From: Myxococcaceae bacterium
Lineage (GTDB): Bacteria; Myxococcota_A; Polyangia; Polyangiales; Ga0077539
Length of the DNA stretch: 64,000 nucleotides
Direction: 5' to 3'
Assembly: GCA_004297725.1 (NCBI GenBank)
Contig: SCUS01000157.1
Location: 18,490-82,489 of the forward strand
The notes under the pieces were generated by a model. That model saw nothing but the letters and a program-made list of their open reading frames with translations, did not search any database and was not told where the DNA came from. This document shows, in pieces, positions 51,738-60,559 of the stretch; position 1 is the stretch's first letter; each line of letters begins with the position of its first letter. Both the position numbers and the translations under genes were made by a program.

Positions 51738-53219
51738 ATGGTGTTCTGGCTGGCGATGGGCGTCGGCTGCTCGGACAGCACGGCGAGCCCCGACGCGGCG
51801 ACGGTCGTCGACGCCGCGGTCGATGTTCCCACCGCCGACGCGGCCCCGGTGCCCGACCTCGGCGCCCCGTCCGACGTTTCCCAGGTCGTCGACGCGGGCC
51901 TCCCCCCGCTCGACTACTCCCGCGACGATCTCTGGCTCTGCCGCCCCGGCCTCGCCCACGACCGCTGCCTCTCGGCCGACCTCACCGCCACCGAGCTCGA
52001 CGCCGACGGAACGCGCGCCACCCTCAACGCTCCCGCCCCCGCGACGAGCCCCGCCTACGACTGCTTCTATATCTGTCCGACGGTCGACGTGACCGGGCCG
52101 GCGGGCAACCACACCGACCTCTCCAACGTCGACCCGATGCTCGATCCGCTGCTCAACCAGGCGGCGTGGTTTCGTTCGCAGTGCCGCGTCGTCGCCCCGC
52201 TCTACCGGCAGGCGACGCTGCTCGGGCTCAACGGGGCGGGCGCCGCCGAGCGCGAGACCGTCGCCTTCAACGACGTCGCCGCGGCCTTCCGCGCGTACCT
52301 CCAGCGCGACAACAATGGCCGACCCTTCGTGCTGATGGGGCACTCGCAGGAGTCGTTCATGGCCGAGCGGTTGCTCACCTCGGTCATCCTCCCCGACGCC
52401 GCGATCGAAGACGTGGCCTGGGAGGAGATCGCCGCGCCTGAAGTGGAGCACATCCTCACCGTCGCCGTGACCACCCGGGTGGGTCCCGACCGCGCCGCCT
52501 CCCCCGGTTGCGAGCGCGACGCCCTCGAGCCCTGGCTCGACCGGGTCGCCCGGGTCGCTCACCCGGACCCTGTGGAACGCCTCGGGTGGATGGCCACCCT
52601 CGCCCCCGCGCTGACCCGCCGCAGCGTCACGGAGGACCACCGGGGCGAGCTCTTCGGGGCCGCCGCCGGTTGGCTCGATGAGGTGGACCGCAGGAAGCCC
52701 AGCGCGGTGCGCGGCGCTCTGCAGGCCGTGGAGCGCCTCGCGACCTCGGAGCTCGACCCCGCAGGCACACTGGTGGAGACGGTCACGGCGAGCTGGGGCG
52801 GGTGCGCCTGGCCGGATATGCCGTCTGGCGACGCCCGGGCGCTGCTTCACACGTTCGTGAAGGGCATGGCCGCAGCACTCGTCCGGCGCGACGGATCCCG
52901 CGCCCTGATGTTCGCGCACCTGCTCCTCACGCTCGCCCCAGCCGGCTACGCGCTCGCCGCCGAGCGCCTCGTGTGGTTCGCCAAGGCGGTGGCGAGTCCC
53001 ATCGGGGCCGCAGCGCTGGACGGCTCGGCCGTGCGAGACGCCCTCACGGCGGGCGTGGGGCGGTGGTTCGACGAGCTGCCGAGGGGATCGACGTGCGGCG
53101 CCGCGGAGGTTGTCCTCGAGTGGTGGGCGTCACCCCTGGGGGCGTGCACGCACGAGGAGCCGGTGGCGAGGTGGCTCGCGGAGGCGCGTCCCGAGCCCGA
53201 CGACCAGCCCGCGGCTTGA
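51738..53219 (+). CDS. Chimera: DUF3089 lipoprotein hydrolase N-terminus plus unrelated tail
   Basis: A 493-residue ORF from ATG 51738 (start uncertain; the frame opens at 51606). Residues 1-11 are a short lipobox (MGVGC), then an Asp/Val linker. Residues about 60-225 are the first part of a DUF3089 alpha/beta-hydrolase (YDCFYICPTVDVTGPAGNHT, then FRSQCRVVAPLYRQATL, then the elbow MGHSQESFMAERLLTSVI, Ser 203). After about residue 225 the family match stops and an unrelated helical domain (ERLGWMATLAPALTRRSVTE and so on) continues in frame. The acid and His of the triad expected later in DUF3089 are missing, so catalysis is unlikely. It looks like a fusion after deletion. Confidence 0.62.
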   Translation: MVFWLAMGVGCSDSTASPDAATVVDAAVDVPTADAAPVPDLGAPSDVSQVVDAGLPPLDYSRDDLWLCRPGLAHDRCLSADLTATELDADGTRATLNAPAPATSPAYDCFYICPTVDVTGPAGNHTDLSNVDPMLDPLLNQAAWFRSQCRVVAPLYRQATLLGLNGAGAAERETVAFNDVAAAFRAYLQRDNNGRPFVLMGHSQESFMAERLLTSVILPDAAIEDVAWEEIAAPEVEHILTVAVTTRVGPDRAASPGCERDALEPWLDRVARVAHPDPVERLGWMATLAPALTRRSVTEDHRGELFGAAAGWLDEVDRRKPSAVRGALQAVERLATSELDPAGTLVETVTASWGGCAWPDMPSGDARALLHTFVKGMAAALVRRDGSRALMFAHLLLTLAPAGYALAAERLVWFAKAVASPIGAAALDGSAVRDALTAGVGRWFDELPRGSTCGAAEVVLEWWASPLGACTHEEPVARWLAEARPEPDDQPAA

Positions 53220-53284
53220 CCAGCCGAAGATTGCAGCGCCTGAACGGTGCAGTGTGTCGCCGCGCGCTGACTGCCGAGGGGGCG

Positions 53285-54073
53285 TTACGTCCCCGCCATG
53301 CGTCGAAACCCGCCGCGCTCGCGCAGCCCCTGGAACTGCGCGCCCAGCGCCTGAGCGAGCGCCGGGTGGTCGAGCACCACGCCCACCTCGATGTTCCGCT
53401 CCTGCGCGGCCTCGGTGAAGTTCGCCGACGTCACGAACGACCACCGCTCATCGACCACGACGCACTTGGCGTGAAGCGACGTGCCGGCCGAACGGTCGAG
53501 CGTCGCCGGGTCGTACCAGATCGCGGGCAGGCGCACGTCGTCGGGCCAGTGCTCCTCGCGGAAGCGTCGCACCCAGGCATCGACGTCCCGCGCCTCGTCG
53601 GGCGCCTGGTGCCGCGCGGCCTTCAGGTCGACGTAGCAGTCCACCCGGAGCGACGGCACTTCGCGCATCCGCCGGGCGAGCGCCGCGAGGCTGCGCCGGC
53701 CGTCGTACACCACGAAGGTCGCGAGCATCACGTGCCGCTCGGCGCGCGCGCAGACCTCCTCGAGCACAGCCCGCGTGTCGCGCAGCGGCTGGTGACCGTC
53801 GCCGTGACCGCTCCACACCAGCTGTGCGCTCCGGGCGAGGCGGTCGGACGATGCGCGGCGCTCCGCGGCGAGGCGCCGCAGACACCACGCCAGGGCCCTC
53901 GGGTCGTGGCCAGGCGCCGCCGCGAGGAAGGCCCGGATCCGCCCGGTCTCGGCCAACCCGAGGGCCTGCACGGCCGCCGCGGAGTCGCCCCGCGCGGACA
54001 GCCGACCCTCGTCGAGGGCCTGGGCCAGCAGGTCGAGGTCGGCGGGGTTCGCGTCCGTGGCCCAGTCGCTCAC
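53285..54073 (-). CDS. drmC: DISARM protein DrmC (phospholipase D-like)
   Basis: A 262-residue protein with GTG start, 4 bp after the drmB stop. It has one PLD-type HKD motif, SLHAKCVVVDERWSFVTSAN (His 201, Lys 203, Asp 208), and FTEAAQERNIEVGVVLDHPA, as in the second half of PLD enzymes. DrmC is one of the three core components of DISARM, a multi-gene antiphage system; it is dispensable in some systems and its role is not settled. Its place as last gene of drmA-drmB-drmC is canonical. A phospholipase role is not implied. Confidence 0.88.
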   Translation of the reverse strand: MSDWATDANPADLDLLAQALDEGRLSARGDSAAAVQALGLAETGRIRAFLAAAPGHDPRALAWCLRRLAAERRASSDRLARSAQLVWSGHGDGHQPLRDTRAVLEEVCARAERHVMLATFVVYDGRRSLAALARRMREVPSLRVDCYVDLKAARHQAPDEARDVDAWVRRFREEHWPDDVRLPAIWYDPATLDRSAGTSLHAKCVVVDERWSFVTSANFTEAAQERNIEVGVVLDHPALAQALGAQFQGLRERGGFRRMAGT

Positions 54074-54077
54074 CGGC

Positions 54078-55967
54078 TCAGCCCTCGTCGAAGAAGGCGG
54101 CGTCCGCGTGCTCGACGGTGGGCACCACCAGCGTGCGATCGAGGTAGGAGTTCATCCGCTCGCAGCTCGGCTCCGAAATGAGCAGGCACCCGTGGCAGGA
54201 GGCTCCCTCCAGGTGGCGGTCATCATGAGCGTCGTCGGGCGAGTGCCCCGCGCACACGGGGTCGTTGGAGCACAGCCGCGCGAGGTCGAGCGCCAGGTCG
54301 AGGAAGCGCTCGAAATCCCGGCCCACCTGCACGAGGCCGCCGAGCGATCCGCTCGCCCCGGGCGCGGCCGTGTACAGCAGCACCCCGGAGCCCGCGGCCC
54401 CCGCGTACACCCGCTCTCGGATCGCGCTCGCGGGATAGCCACACTCGAGGGACACCGCGGTGATGAGCAGGTGCGCCAGCGAGTGCATCAGCACGTAGCG
54501 TGGCCGGGCGAACTCGTCGCGCGCGTCGGCCCGGTCGGCCCGCCGCTGCTTCCAGCGGTTGAAGCCCGTGCGGAACTGTCTCCCTCGCGCTTCCGCGGGC
54601 CCGGTCTCCCACTGCGCGAGCAGCGGCTCCTTCAGCGAGAAGAACACCCCCTCGCCGTGGTTCTCGATCGCCGGGAGCCAGGTCAGCGGCTGGTCGATGC
54701 GCGCGGTACCCACCCCGAGGTCGAGCTCGCCGTCGACGTCCGTCATCTTGGGCTCGAAGCGCGTGAACCCTGCGAGCGCACGCACCTCCGTCAGTCGGTG
54801 CACCAGCACCACCTTGTCGACCTTCGTCATCGGGCTGCGGTCACGCGTCGAGCGGGGCTTCGCGGTGCGCGCGTAGAAGCTCCCCGTGGGGTCGTCCTTC
54901 GCTAGCTCCGGGGGGCAGTCGAGCAGCACCTCGACCTCAGCGTCCTTGAGCTTCTTGCCCGCCACCGGGGCGCCGCTCCGGCGACGCTCGATCTCCGCGA
55001 AGACCTCGGCGTCAGGGATGCCCTGGAGGGCCTCGGCGACGTCTTCCAGCTCGTCACGGTAGAGCGCGACGCTCGAGACCTTCTTGGCGCCCTTGAGCTT
55101 GTCCCAGAGGCGTCCCACGGCGTCGCGCAGTCGCGCCGACTTCTCGGGAACGTGGATCACGCTCACTACCTGAGGGAAGTACGCATGGCTCGCCGAACGC
55201 AGGAGCAGCTTCATCGGCTCCCCCGGGCAGTCCTCGCGCGGGACGTCGCCGAGCCAGGGGCGCTTGCCCTGGCACCACCCGACCGGCGGGTTGTCGAACG
55301 AGCGCTCGGCGGCCACCGACATGCGCAGGCTCTTGCCGCAGTCGCAGCTCACCCGCACATCGGCGAGGTCGCCCGAGGTGCCAGCCTCGTCGATCCAGTA
55401 CATCGGGCGAGCCTTGGTGCACGACTCGCCCTTGCCGTGGACGAGTTCCTTCCAGTCGAGGTCGTCGAGGTGGCCGAAGCGGCACGCGCGCACGAAGCGG
55501 ATCGGCTGCACCGGGCTCGGTCGCTTCTTGCCCTTTCCCTCGCATCGGTGACCACCCGAATCGAGGTCGCTCGCGTGCAGCAGTCGTCGAGGGCGTCCGC
55601 CATCACGCCGCGGCTCGCGCCCGAACTCGACCCAGCAGTTCTCGTTCTGGCAGGTGAACCACTCGGGGAACTGAAACGCCTTGATCCACCGGCGGTTGGG
55701 GTCTTCGCGGTCCTGCGACGCTGCGGGGGGCGCGTGCAGCGTCACGTTGCCGAAGCCCTCCTGGCGCGCGAGCATCGACACGAGGCGCTCCTCGTGGACG
55801 GGCGTGCCCTTGGCCCACCACGAGAGGCCCGCCACCACCACGGCGTCGTCGACCAGGTCGACCAGCGCGCCGGGGCCGAACATCCCCACCAGCTGGCTCT
55901 GCCGAATCGACCCGTGGGCCCGCTGGCCGAAGGGGACGCCTGCCTTCCAACGATCGCTGCGGCTCAT
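54078..55967 (-). CDS. drmB: DISARM protein DrmB (DUF1998)
   Basis: A 629-residue protein. It starts MSRSDRWKAGVPFGQRAHGS, then IRQSQLVGMFGPGALVDL, the typical DrmB start (R-x-SQ-x-V-x-x-FGPG). Several Cys pairs (CQNENC, CDCG, CHGC and ISEPSC near the C-terminus) should bind zinc. The C-terminal part (YVLMHSLAHLLITAVSLECG, then SGVLLYTAAPGASGSLGGLV) is the DUF1998 domain. It forms the DrmAB complex with the DrmA helicase, which engages invading DNA with 5' single-stranded ends in studied systems. It overlaps drmA by ATGA (55964-55967) and has a strong RBS. Confidence 0.93.
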   Translation of the reverse strand: MSRSDRWKAGVPFGQRAHGSIRQSQLVGMFGPGALVDLVDDAVVVAGLSWWAKGTPVHEERLVSMLARQEGFGNVTLHAPPAASQDREDPNRRWIKAFQFPEWFTCQNENCWVEFGREPRRDGGRPRRLLHASDLDSGGHRCEGKGKKRPSPVQPIRFVRACRFGHLDDLDWKELVHGKGESCTKARPMYWIDEAGTSGDLADVRVSCDCGKSLRMSVAAERSFDNPPVGWCQGKRPWLGDVPREDCPGEPMKLLLRSASHAYFPQVVSVIHVPEKSARLRDAVGRLWDKLKGAKKVSSVALYRDELEDVAEALQGIPDAEVFAEIERRRSGAPVAGKKLKDAEVEVLLDCPPELAKDDPTGSFYARTAKPRSTRDRSPMTKVDKVVLVHRLTEVRALAGFTRFEPKMTDVDGELDLGVGTARIDQPLTWLPAIENHGEGVFFSLKEPLLAQWETGPAEARGRQFRTGFNRWKQRRADRADARDEFARPRYVLMHSLAHLLITAVSLECGYPASAIRERVYAGAAGSGVLLYTAAPGASGSLGGLVQVGRDFERFLDLALDLARLCSNDPVCAGHSPDDAHDDRHLEGASCHGCLLISEPSCERMNSYLDRTLVVPTVEHADAAFFDEG

Positions 55968-58900
55968 CGCCCCTCCTCCTCGTCGGCGACCACGGCCCCG
56001 GCGCCCTTGCGGGTCATCACCATCAGGTCGGTCGATGCCTCCACGTCGCGCATCGAGCGAGACGCCACGAAGCGCCGCTCGTAGCGGTTCGCCTCGGCGA
56101 GGTCCTCGTCGAGCGGCATGTGCAGCAGCGGCCGTCCCCCGCCCGGGTCTTCGTACTTCTGGTAGGCGAGGCCCTTGGAGCCCGGGTCGTCGTCGATCAC
56201 GTGCGCCCAGGCGTCGAAGAGGGTCGCGACGCGCGCGCGCAGGCCCTGAGAGAGTTCCTCGAGCGACTCGTCCGCAGGAGCGCCCTTGCGGTGAGCCTCG
56301 GCACGGCGCACGAGGGTGTCGGCCACGTACTCTGTGACGCGCGCCTTCACCGACGCGAGCGCCGCCGCGCCGTCGGGGGCCGTGAGCCCGGGCTCCGAGA
56401 GACGAGCGAGCGCGACGGCCACTGCCGGCAGTCCACGGTCGATCGCGCGCGGCGAGAAGGGCGTCACGCTGGTGGCCTCGACCGCGCGGTAGAACGCCTG
56501 GTGGAACGCCTCGAAGTGCTCGAGGTGCGAGCGGTCGCGCGGGCGGTGCGCGTTGAGCAGCGTCACGACGAGCCCCGGCCGGTCGGGCGCGCGCCCCACG
56601 CGGCTCGACGCCTGGATGTACTCCGCAGCCGTCTTCGGCTGGCCGCACACCACCATCAGCCCCAGGCGCTCGATGTCGAGCCCCACCGAGATCATGTTGC
56701 TCGCGAGCGCCACGTCGACGGGCGGCCGCTGCTTCCGAGCCTTCGCCCCCTTCGCGGGTGCGGCGGGCTTCACAGGCGCGGAGGCCTTCGCATCGAAGCC
56801 GACCTCAAGACGCTCCTTGGCGATCTTGATCATCTCGGTGCTCTCGCGGCTCGTGAGCTCCACGCAGTCGAACGCGATCACGCGCGCGGCCAGCTCCTCG
56901 TCCCCGGAGCGCCCCGCGGCGCGGCGCCGGCGGTCAGCGCGCCCGACCTTGCTGCGCACCTCGTCCTCGACGATGCGCCGGGCACCGCCGAGCTCGCGGA
57001 GGCTGTTGAAGTAGCCCACCAGGGTCATGTACGGATCGCTCGACGCGGGGTCTTCCTCGTAGGCCCGCTGGGCGGCGCCGAGCAGCGCGACGTATGAGCG
57101 CAGCAGCAGCACCTTCATGCTCCGCCCCGGCGCGGAGATGCCGACGTAGGTGCGCGGGTGCCCAAGCTTCGTCTGCTTGAGCGGCAGCGTCTCGGCGAAG
57201 AACGAGGTCGACCGGTTGGGCCCCGGTGGCGGGAACACCCGCACGTCGCTCCGCGCGAAGAGCGCGCGCACCTGGGCCTGCGCGTTGCGCACCGTGGCGG
57301 TCGACGCGACGATCTTGGGGCGCACGACCTTCCCGTTGACGGTGCGGGTCGAGAGCGCGTCGAGGGCCGTCTCGTAGAGCCCCACCATCGTCCCGAGGGG
57401 GCCGCTGATCAGGTGGAGCTCGTCCTGGATGATCAGGTCGGGCGGGAGCAACGGCGTGGCGAGTGGGGTCGCGCCGTCGGGCGGATCGGCCGGCCCGGAG
57501 AAGCCATCCGGGAGCCGGTGCGTGGCGTTGCGGCCGAGGAGCAGCCCGGTGCGGCCGACCCACGGGAGCGCGGCGAACTTGTCGACCGTCGCGATGAGGA
57601 AGCACGGCAGCTCGCGGTACACCTCCTCGTCGACCGTCACGATCGGGAGCCCCTCGGGCCACTGTCGCGACCAGCGGAAATCGCAGGAGGGAGCGTGACA
57701 CCGCACGCGCATCTGCCGCGGCGCCGCGATGCTGGGCGCGAGGTGGAAGGTGTCCTGCCCGAAGGGCTCGCGGCACCACGGGCACTTGTCGAGCGGGAGC
57801 GGGCTCGGGGCGCCGTCGGGGTTGCGGTTGTAGGCGAGCACCCGCTCGCGCGCGGTGCTGTCGTCGTGGTCCTTGTCGGTGCCGAAGCGGAGGGGCGTCA
57901 CGGCCTTGCCGACCCACAGCCCGATCGAGAAGCGCTGCGGCCCGAGGAGCGTCTCGTTCTCGCGTCGCTGCAGCTCGAGCGCGCAGACCAGCGTCGCCGC
58001 GCGGCCCAGCTGGTCGAGCGTGAGCAGCCGCAGCGTGTAGCGCATGAGCACCGCGACTCCCGCCGACCCGACGCCGGGGTTGCGCAGGCGCCGCAGCACC
58101 AGGGTGAAGGCCGCGAGGCCGAGGTACGCCTCGGTCTTGCCGCCGCCCGTCGGGAAGAAGATCAGGTCGACGACGTCGCGCTCGGCGTGGGTGGGCTCGG
58201 CCTGCGCGGCGACGTTCATCAGCACGAACGCGAGCTGGAACGGGCGCCAGGTCGGCACCTTCCCCTCGCCGCCCTGCTCCTTCGCGAGGTAGCGGTGTGG
58301 GCTGCGCTGCCGCGCGGCGTCGGCCATCGCGCGGTTGGCGCGGCGGAAGGCGTCGAACACCTGCGGGTCCTCGGTGTGCGCGAGGCCGGCCTCGATGCGG
58401 TCGCAGGCGCGGGAGGCCTCCTCCAGGAGGAAGCGAGAGAGGTCGCCGCGCGCGGGCGTGTCGAGCACGGTCTGAGCCTGCTGGGCGATCCAGTCGCGGT
58501 AGCGGCGGACCATCGGGGCGACCTCCGCGCGCAGCGTCGCGGGGCTGTCCATCGCAGCGAGCGCGTCCATGCGCAGCTCGCAGCCGGGGACCTCCGAGGG
58601 GATCACCCGCTCGACCTGGGCCGACGGGGTCCACGTGGTGCGCACGGTGTCGCAGAACACGTCGGGGCCGCTGCCCTGGACGGTGGAGCGCACCGAGACG
58701 CCGTGGCCCACCGCGTACTCGAAGGCGTCGCGGTACTGCAGGTCGCCCATGCGCTCGTCGAGGTCGTCCTCGAGGTGGGCGCCGCGGCGGTTGGGCCTCG
58801 GGACGAAGCCCTCGCTGCAGTGCACCGCGAGCTCCGCCTGGAAGATCACCGCGCGGTCCTGGTCAGGTCCGGCCTCGACGGGAGGGCGCTGGTTCACGAG

Positions 58901-59500
58901 GAAGATCGTGACGACGCAGGTCTTCGGCGGAACCTGCGCGCGCTCGTCCTCGCGCAGCGGGCGCATCACGCCCCGCACCAGCACGCCCCCGGAGCCCGGG
59001 AGCGTGGCGCCCTTGCGCATCGTCGCCGCATCGAGCGCGAGCGACACCTCGGCCTCGTAGGGCTCGCGTGTCCAGCGCAGGGTCGGCAGGCCGCCGCGCT
59101 CGATGGGCTCTGTCGCCGCGGTGGCGGACTTCGGCGCGGCGGCCTCGGGCGTGTAGGTCGCCCATCGCGCGGTGATGTGAAGCGTGGTGGCCTCCGCGGG
59201 GACCAGCACCGTCACGCCGAGCGAGGACGGGAACACAGGCCGCCGCGCGGGGCCGTCGTCGTCCTCGCCCTCCTCGGAGCCGCTCGCGCCGGAAGTGACC
59301 TCCTCGGTGGCGGTGGGGTCCTCGAAGAGCTCGGCGACGACCCCGGAGGGCACGAGGAATCCCGTGAGGTACCAGTGCGTCGGGGGCACCTCCAGCACCT
59401 CGCTGGCGAGCGGGGCGTCACGCGGGTCGAGAGGGTCGGGGCCCACGAGGTCGAGGCGTAGCGCGTGGATCAATCGGTCGCGGACGGGAGCGGCGTTCAT
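55964..59500 (-). CDS. drmA: DISARM helicase DrmA
   Basis: A 1178-residue protein, the expected length. Walker A is FFPTGGGKTEAYLGLAAF (near residue 446). Walker B is of the DELH type (DLIIQDELHLISGPLG, near 690), followed by KIVASTATVRNA (motif III). Motifs V-VI are ALASNMISVGLDIERLGLMV and AAEYIQASSRVGR (near 955-970). Zinc-ribbon Cys (CPWCREPF, CHAPSCDF) lie near 575-610. It is a superfamily 2 helicase that with DrmB carries DNA recognition in DISARM. The first gene of the core; about 56 bp separate it from the small cistron upstream, so transcription probably comes through from the toxin-antitoxin genes. Confidence 0.94.
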   Translation of the reverse strand: MNAAPVRDRLIHALRLDLVGPDPLDPRDAPLASEVLEVPPTHWYLTGFLVPSGVVAELFEDPTATEEVTSGASGSEEGEDDDGPARRPVFPSSLGVTVLVPAEATTLHITARWATYTPEAAAPKSATAATEPIERGGLPTLRWTREPYEAEVSLALDAATMRKGATLPGSGGVLVRGVMRPLREDERAQVPPKTCVVTIFLVNQRPPVEAGPDQDRAVIFQAELAVHCSEGFVPRPNRRGAHLEDDLDERMGDLQYRDAFEYAVGHGVSVRSTVQGSGPDVFCDTVRTTWTPSAQVERVIPSEVPGCELRMDALAAMDSPATLRAEVAPMVRRYRDWIAQQAQTVLDTPARGDLSRFLLEEASRACDRIEAGLAHTEDPQVFDAFRRANRAMADAARQRSPHRYLAKEQGGEGKVPTWRPFQLAFVLMNVAAQAEPTHAERDVVDLIFFPTGGGKTEAYLGLAAFTLVLRRLRNPGVGSAGVAVLMRYTLRLLTLDQLGRAATLVCALELQRRENETLLGPQRFSIGLWVGKAVTPLRFGTDKDHDDSTARERVLAYNRNPDGAPSPLPLDKCPWCREPFGQDTFHLAPSIAAPRQMRVRCHAPSCDFRWSRQWPEGLPIVTVDEEVYRELPCFLIATVDKFAALPWVGRTGLLLGRNATHRLPDGFSGPADPPDGATPLATPLLPPDLIIQDELHLISGPLGTMVGLYETALDALSTRTVNGKVVRPKIVASTATVRNAQAQVRALFARSDVRVFPPPGPNRSTSFFAETLPLKQTKLGHPRTYVGISAPGRSMKVLLLRSYVALLGAAQRAYEEDPASSDPYMTLVGYFNSLRELGGARRIVEDEVRSKVGRADRRRRAAGRSGDEELAARVIAFDCVELTSRESTEMIKIAKERLEVGFDAKASAPVKPAAPAKGAKARKQRPPVDVALASNMISVGLDIERLGLMVVCGQPKTAAEYIQASSRVGRAPDRPGLVVTLLNAHRPRDRSHLEHFEAFHQAFYRAVEATSVTPFSPRAIDRGLPAVAVALARLSEPGLTAPDGAAALASVKARVTEYVADTLVRRAEAHRKGAPADESLEELSQGLRARVATLFDAWAHVIDDDPGSKGLAYQKYEDPGGGRPLLHMPLDEDLAEANRYERRFVASRSMRDVEASTDLMVMTRKGAGAVVADEEEGR

Positions 59501-59556
59501 GAGCGGCGAACGGTAACGCAGGACTCCCAGCCGAACCGAGGGGAACCCTCCGGTGC

Positions 59557-59748
59557 CTACGATCGCTCAGTTTCGCGCGCTTCGAGCACCGCGCTACCCG
59601 GCAGGGGCGTCGTGCCGAGGCTGGCGCGGAAGTCGGCCAGGCTGGGAAGGCGGAGCGGCGCGGAGACCTCCACCGCATCATCGATGCTCGCGACGACGTG
59701 ATGGACATCCGGCCCGACGCCTCCTCCACGGGTCCCGCCGCTGCTCAT
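59557..59748 (-). CDS. Small antitoxin-like cistron between PIN toxin and drmA
   Basis: A 63-residue protein. Its ATG overlaps the stop of the PIN gene (ATGA at 59745-59748). The sequence (DVHHVVASIDDAVEVSAPLR, then LPSLADFRASLGTTPLPGSA, ending VLEARETERS) resembles the C-terminal toxin-binding tail of Phd/VapB-like antitoxins, with an acidic end. It would be a second antitoxin or an accessory regulator. Function is inferred from form and place only. Confidence 0.5.
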   Translation of the reverse strand: MSSGGTRGGGVGPDVHHVVASIDDAVEVSAPLRLPSLADFRASLGTTPLPGSAVLEARETERS

Positions 59749-60140
59749 CGGACCACCCGCGTGCGAAGCCGCTCGCCCAGCGCGGACAGGCGGCCGTCGT
59801 TCGTCCACAGCTCGTCGCAGCCGTGGTGCATCGCGCACGCGGCGTGGAGCGCGTCCGGGGTCTTCAGCGAGAATTGCGCGCGCAGCTCCGCGGCGAGATC
59901 GAAGACCGGAGGCGGCAAAGGCAGGCGTTCAAACCTCGCGAACTGTGCTTCGTAGGCGGTCCGAAGCTCGGAGTCGCGCAGGCGAAGCGGCTTGACCAGG
60001 CACTCCAGGCGCACGAGGTCGGAGATGCAGACCGCGTCGTCGAGGCCGAGCGCGTCGAACGCAGCGGCTGCTGCCACCTGGAAGGCAGCACTGCCCTCCA
60101 CGCGATAGATCAAGACGCAGGCGTCCAGATACACCCGCAT
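59745..60140 (-). CDS. VapC-type PIN-domain toxin
   Basis: A 131-residue protein starting MRVYLDACVLIYRVEG. The four conserved acids of the PIN domain are present: Asp 6 (LDACVL), Glu 46 (RLECLV), Asp 96 (TPDALHAA) and Asp 115 (WTNDGRL). VapC toxins are Mg2+-dependent ribonucleases. The start overlaps the antitoxin stop (TGATG), the normal VapBC arrangement. It lies in the DISARM operon orientation, upstream of drmA. Confidence 0.88.
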   Translation of the reverse strand: MRVYLDACVLIYRVEGSAAFQVAAAAAFDALGLDDAVCISDLVRLECLVKPLRLRDSELRTAYEAQFARFERLPLPPPVFDLAAELRAQFSLKTPDALHAACAMHHGCDELWTNDGRLSALGERLRTRVVR

Positions 60141-60412
60141 CAGCCGACGTCGCCCCAGCTCTCGCGCTCCTCGGCGAGCTGCGCGTCGATCTCGTCCGCG
60201 GTCCGCAGCTTGTCGGGGTTCGCTGCCCGCCAGGCCTCCGTCACGGGCTCCTCCGCGAGGATCGCCTCGCGCGAACCCGGACGCGGAAGCGCGGACGAGC
60301 CTTGACGGAAGAGCACGATCACCTCGGCCTCGCCCTCGGGTAGATCGGTCGGCAGGTCGATCTCGATGTGCCGGGACTTGGGGATCGTGATGGTCAGCTT
60401 GTGGGCGTGCAT
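60140..60412 (-). CDS. VapB-type antitoxin
   Basis: A 90-residue protein beginning MHAHKLTITIPKSRHIEIDL, then PTDLPEGEAEVIVLF, a beta-rich N-terminus, with a charged C-terminal helix (RTADEIDAQLAEERESWGDV) that fits the groove of PIN toxins. It directly precedes the PIN gene with a one-base overlap. Such antitoxins usually repress their own promoter. The promoter should lie in the 60413-60560 gap; I see no clear palindrome other than the GC-rich repeat near 60487-60522. Confidence 0.82.
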   Translation of the reverse strand: MHAHKLTITIPKSRHIEIDLPTDLPEGEAEVIVLFRQGSSALPRPGSREAILAEEPVTEAWRAANPDKLRTADEIDAQLAEERESWGDVG

Positions 60413-60484
60413 GAGTGGTCCTCCGCGCTGTTCGGCGACTGTGCCACATTCCTCGTGACCGCCGCCTCTCCTGGTTCGGCCCCC

Positions 60485-60511
60485 CCTGCGGCCACCGCAA
60501 CACCCCCCCGG
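60485..60511. repeat. 27-bp repeat shared with right window edge
   Basis: The sequence starting CCTGCGGCCACCGC and running to CCCCGG is found identically at 63974-64000. It contains a GCGG-CCA-CCGC palindrome. It lies between the antitoxin start and the methyltransferase fragment. At the right edge the same sequence is part of a 43-bp tandem array. Confidence 0.7.
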
Positions 60512-60559
60512 TGATCGCCCGGCCCCTCTGGCTCACTCCACCCCGGGCAGCCCAGGGCC

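Noticed and set aside
53285..54073. Housekeeping phospholipase D or cardiolipin synthase
   Set aside because: Only one HKD motif, no membrane segment, and its position after drmA and drmB identifies DrmC.
57158..59461. Plus-strand ORF of 767 codons
   Set aside because: Antisense to drmA, which has full helicase motifs; the plus-strand product is Arg/Gly/Val-rich with no motif.
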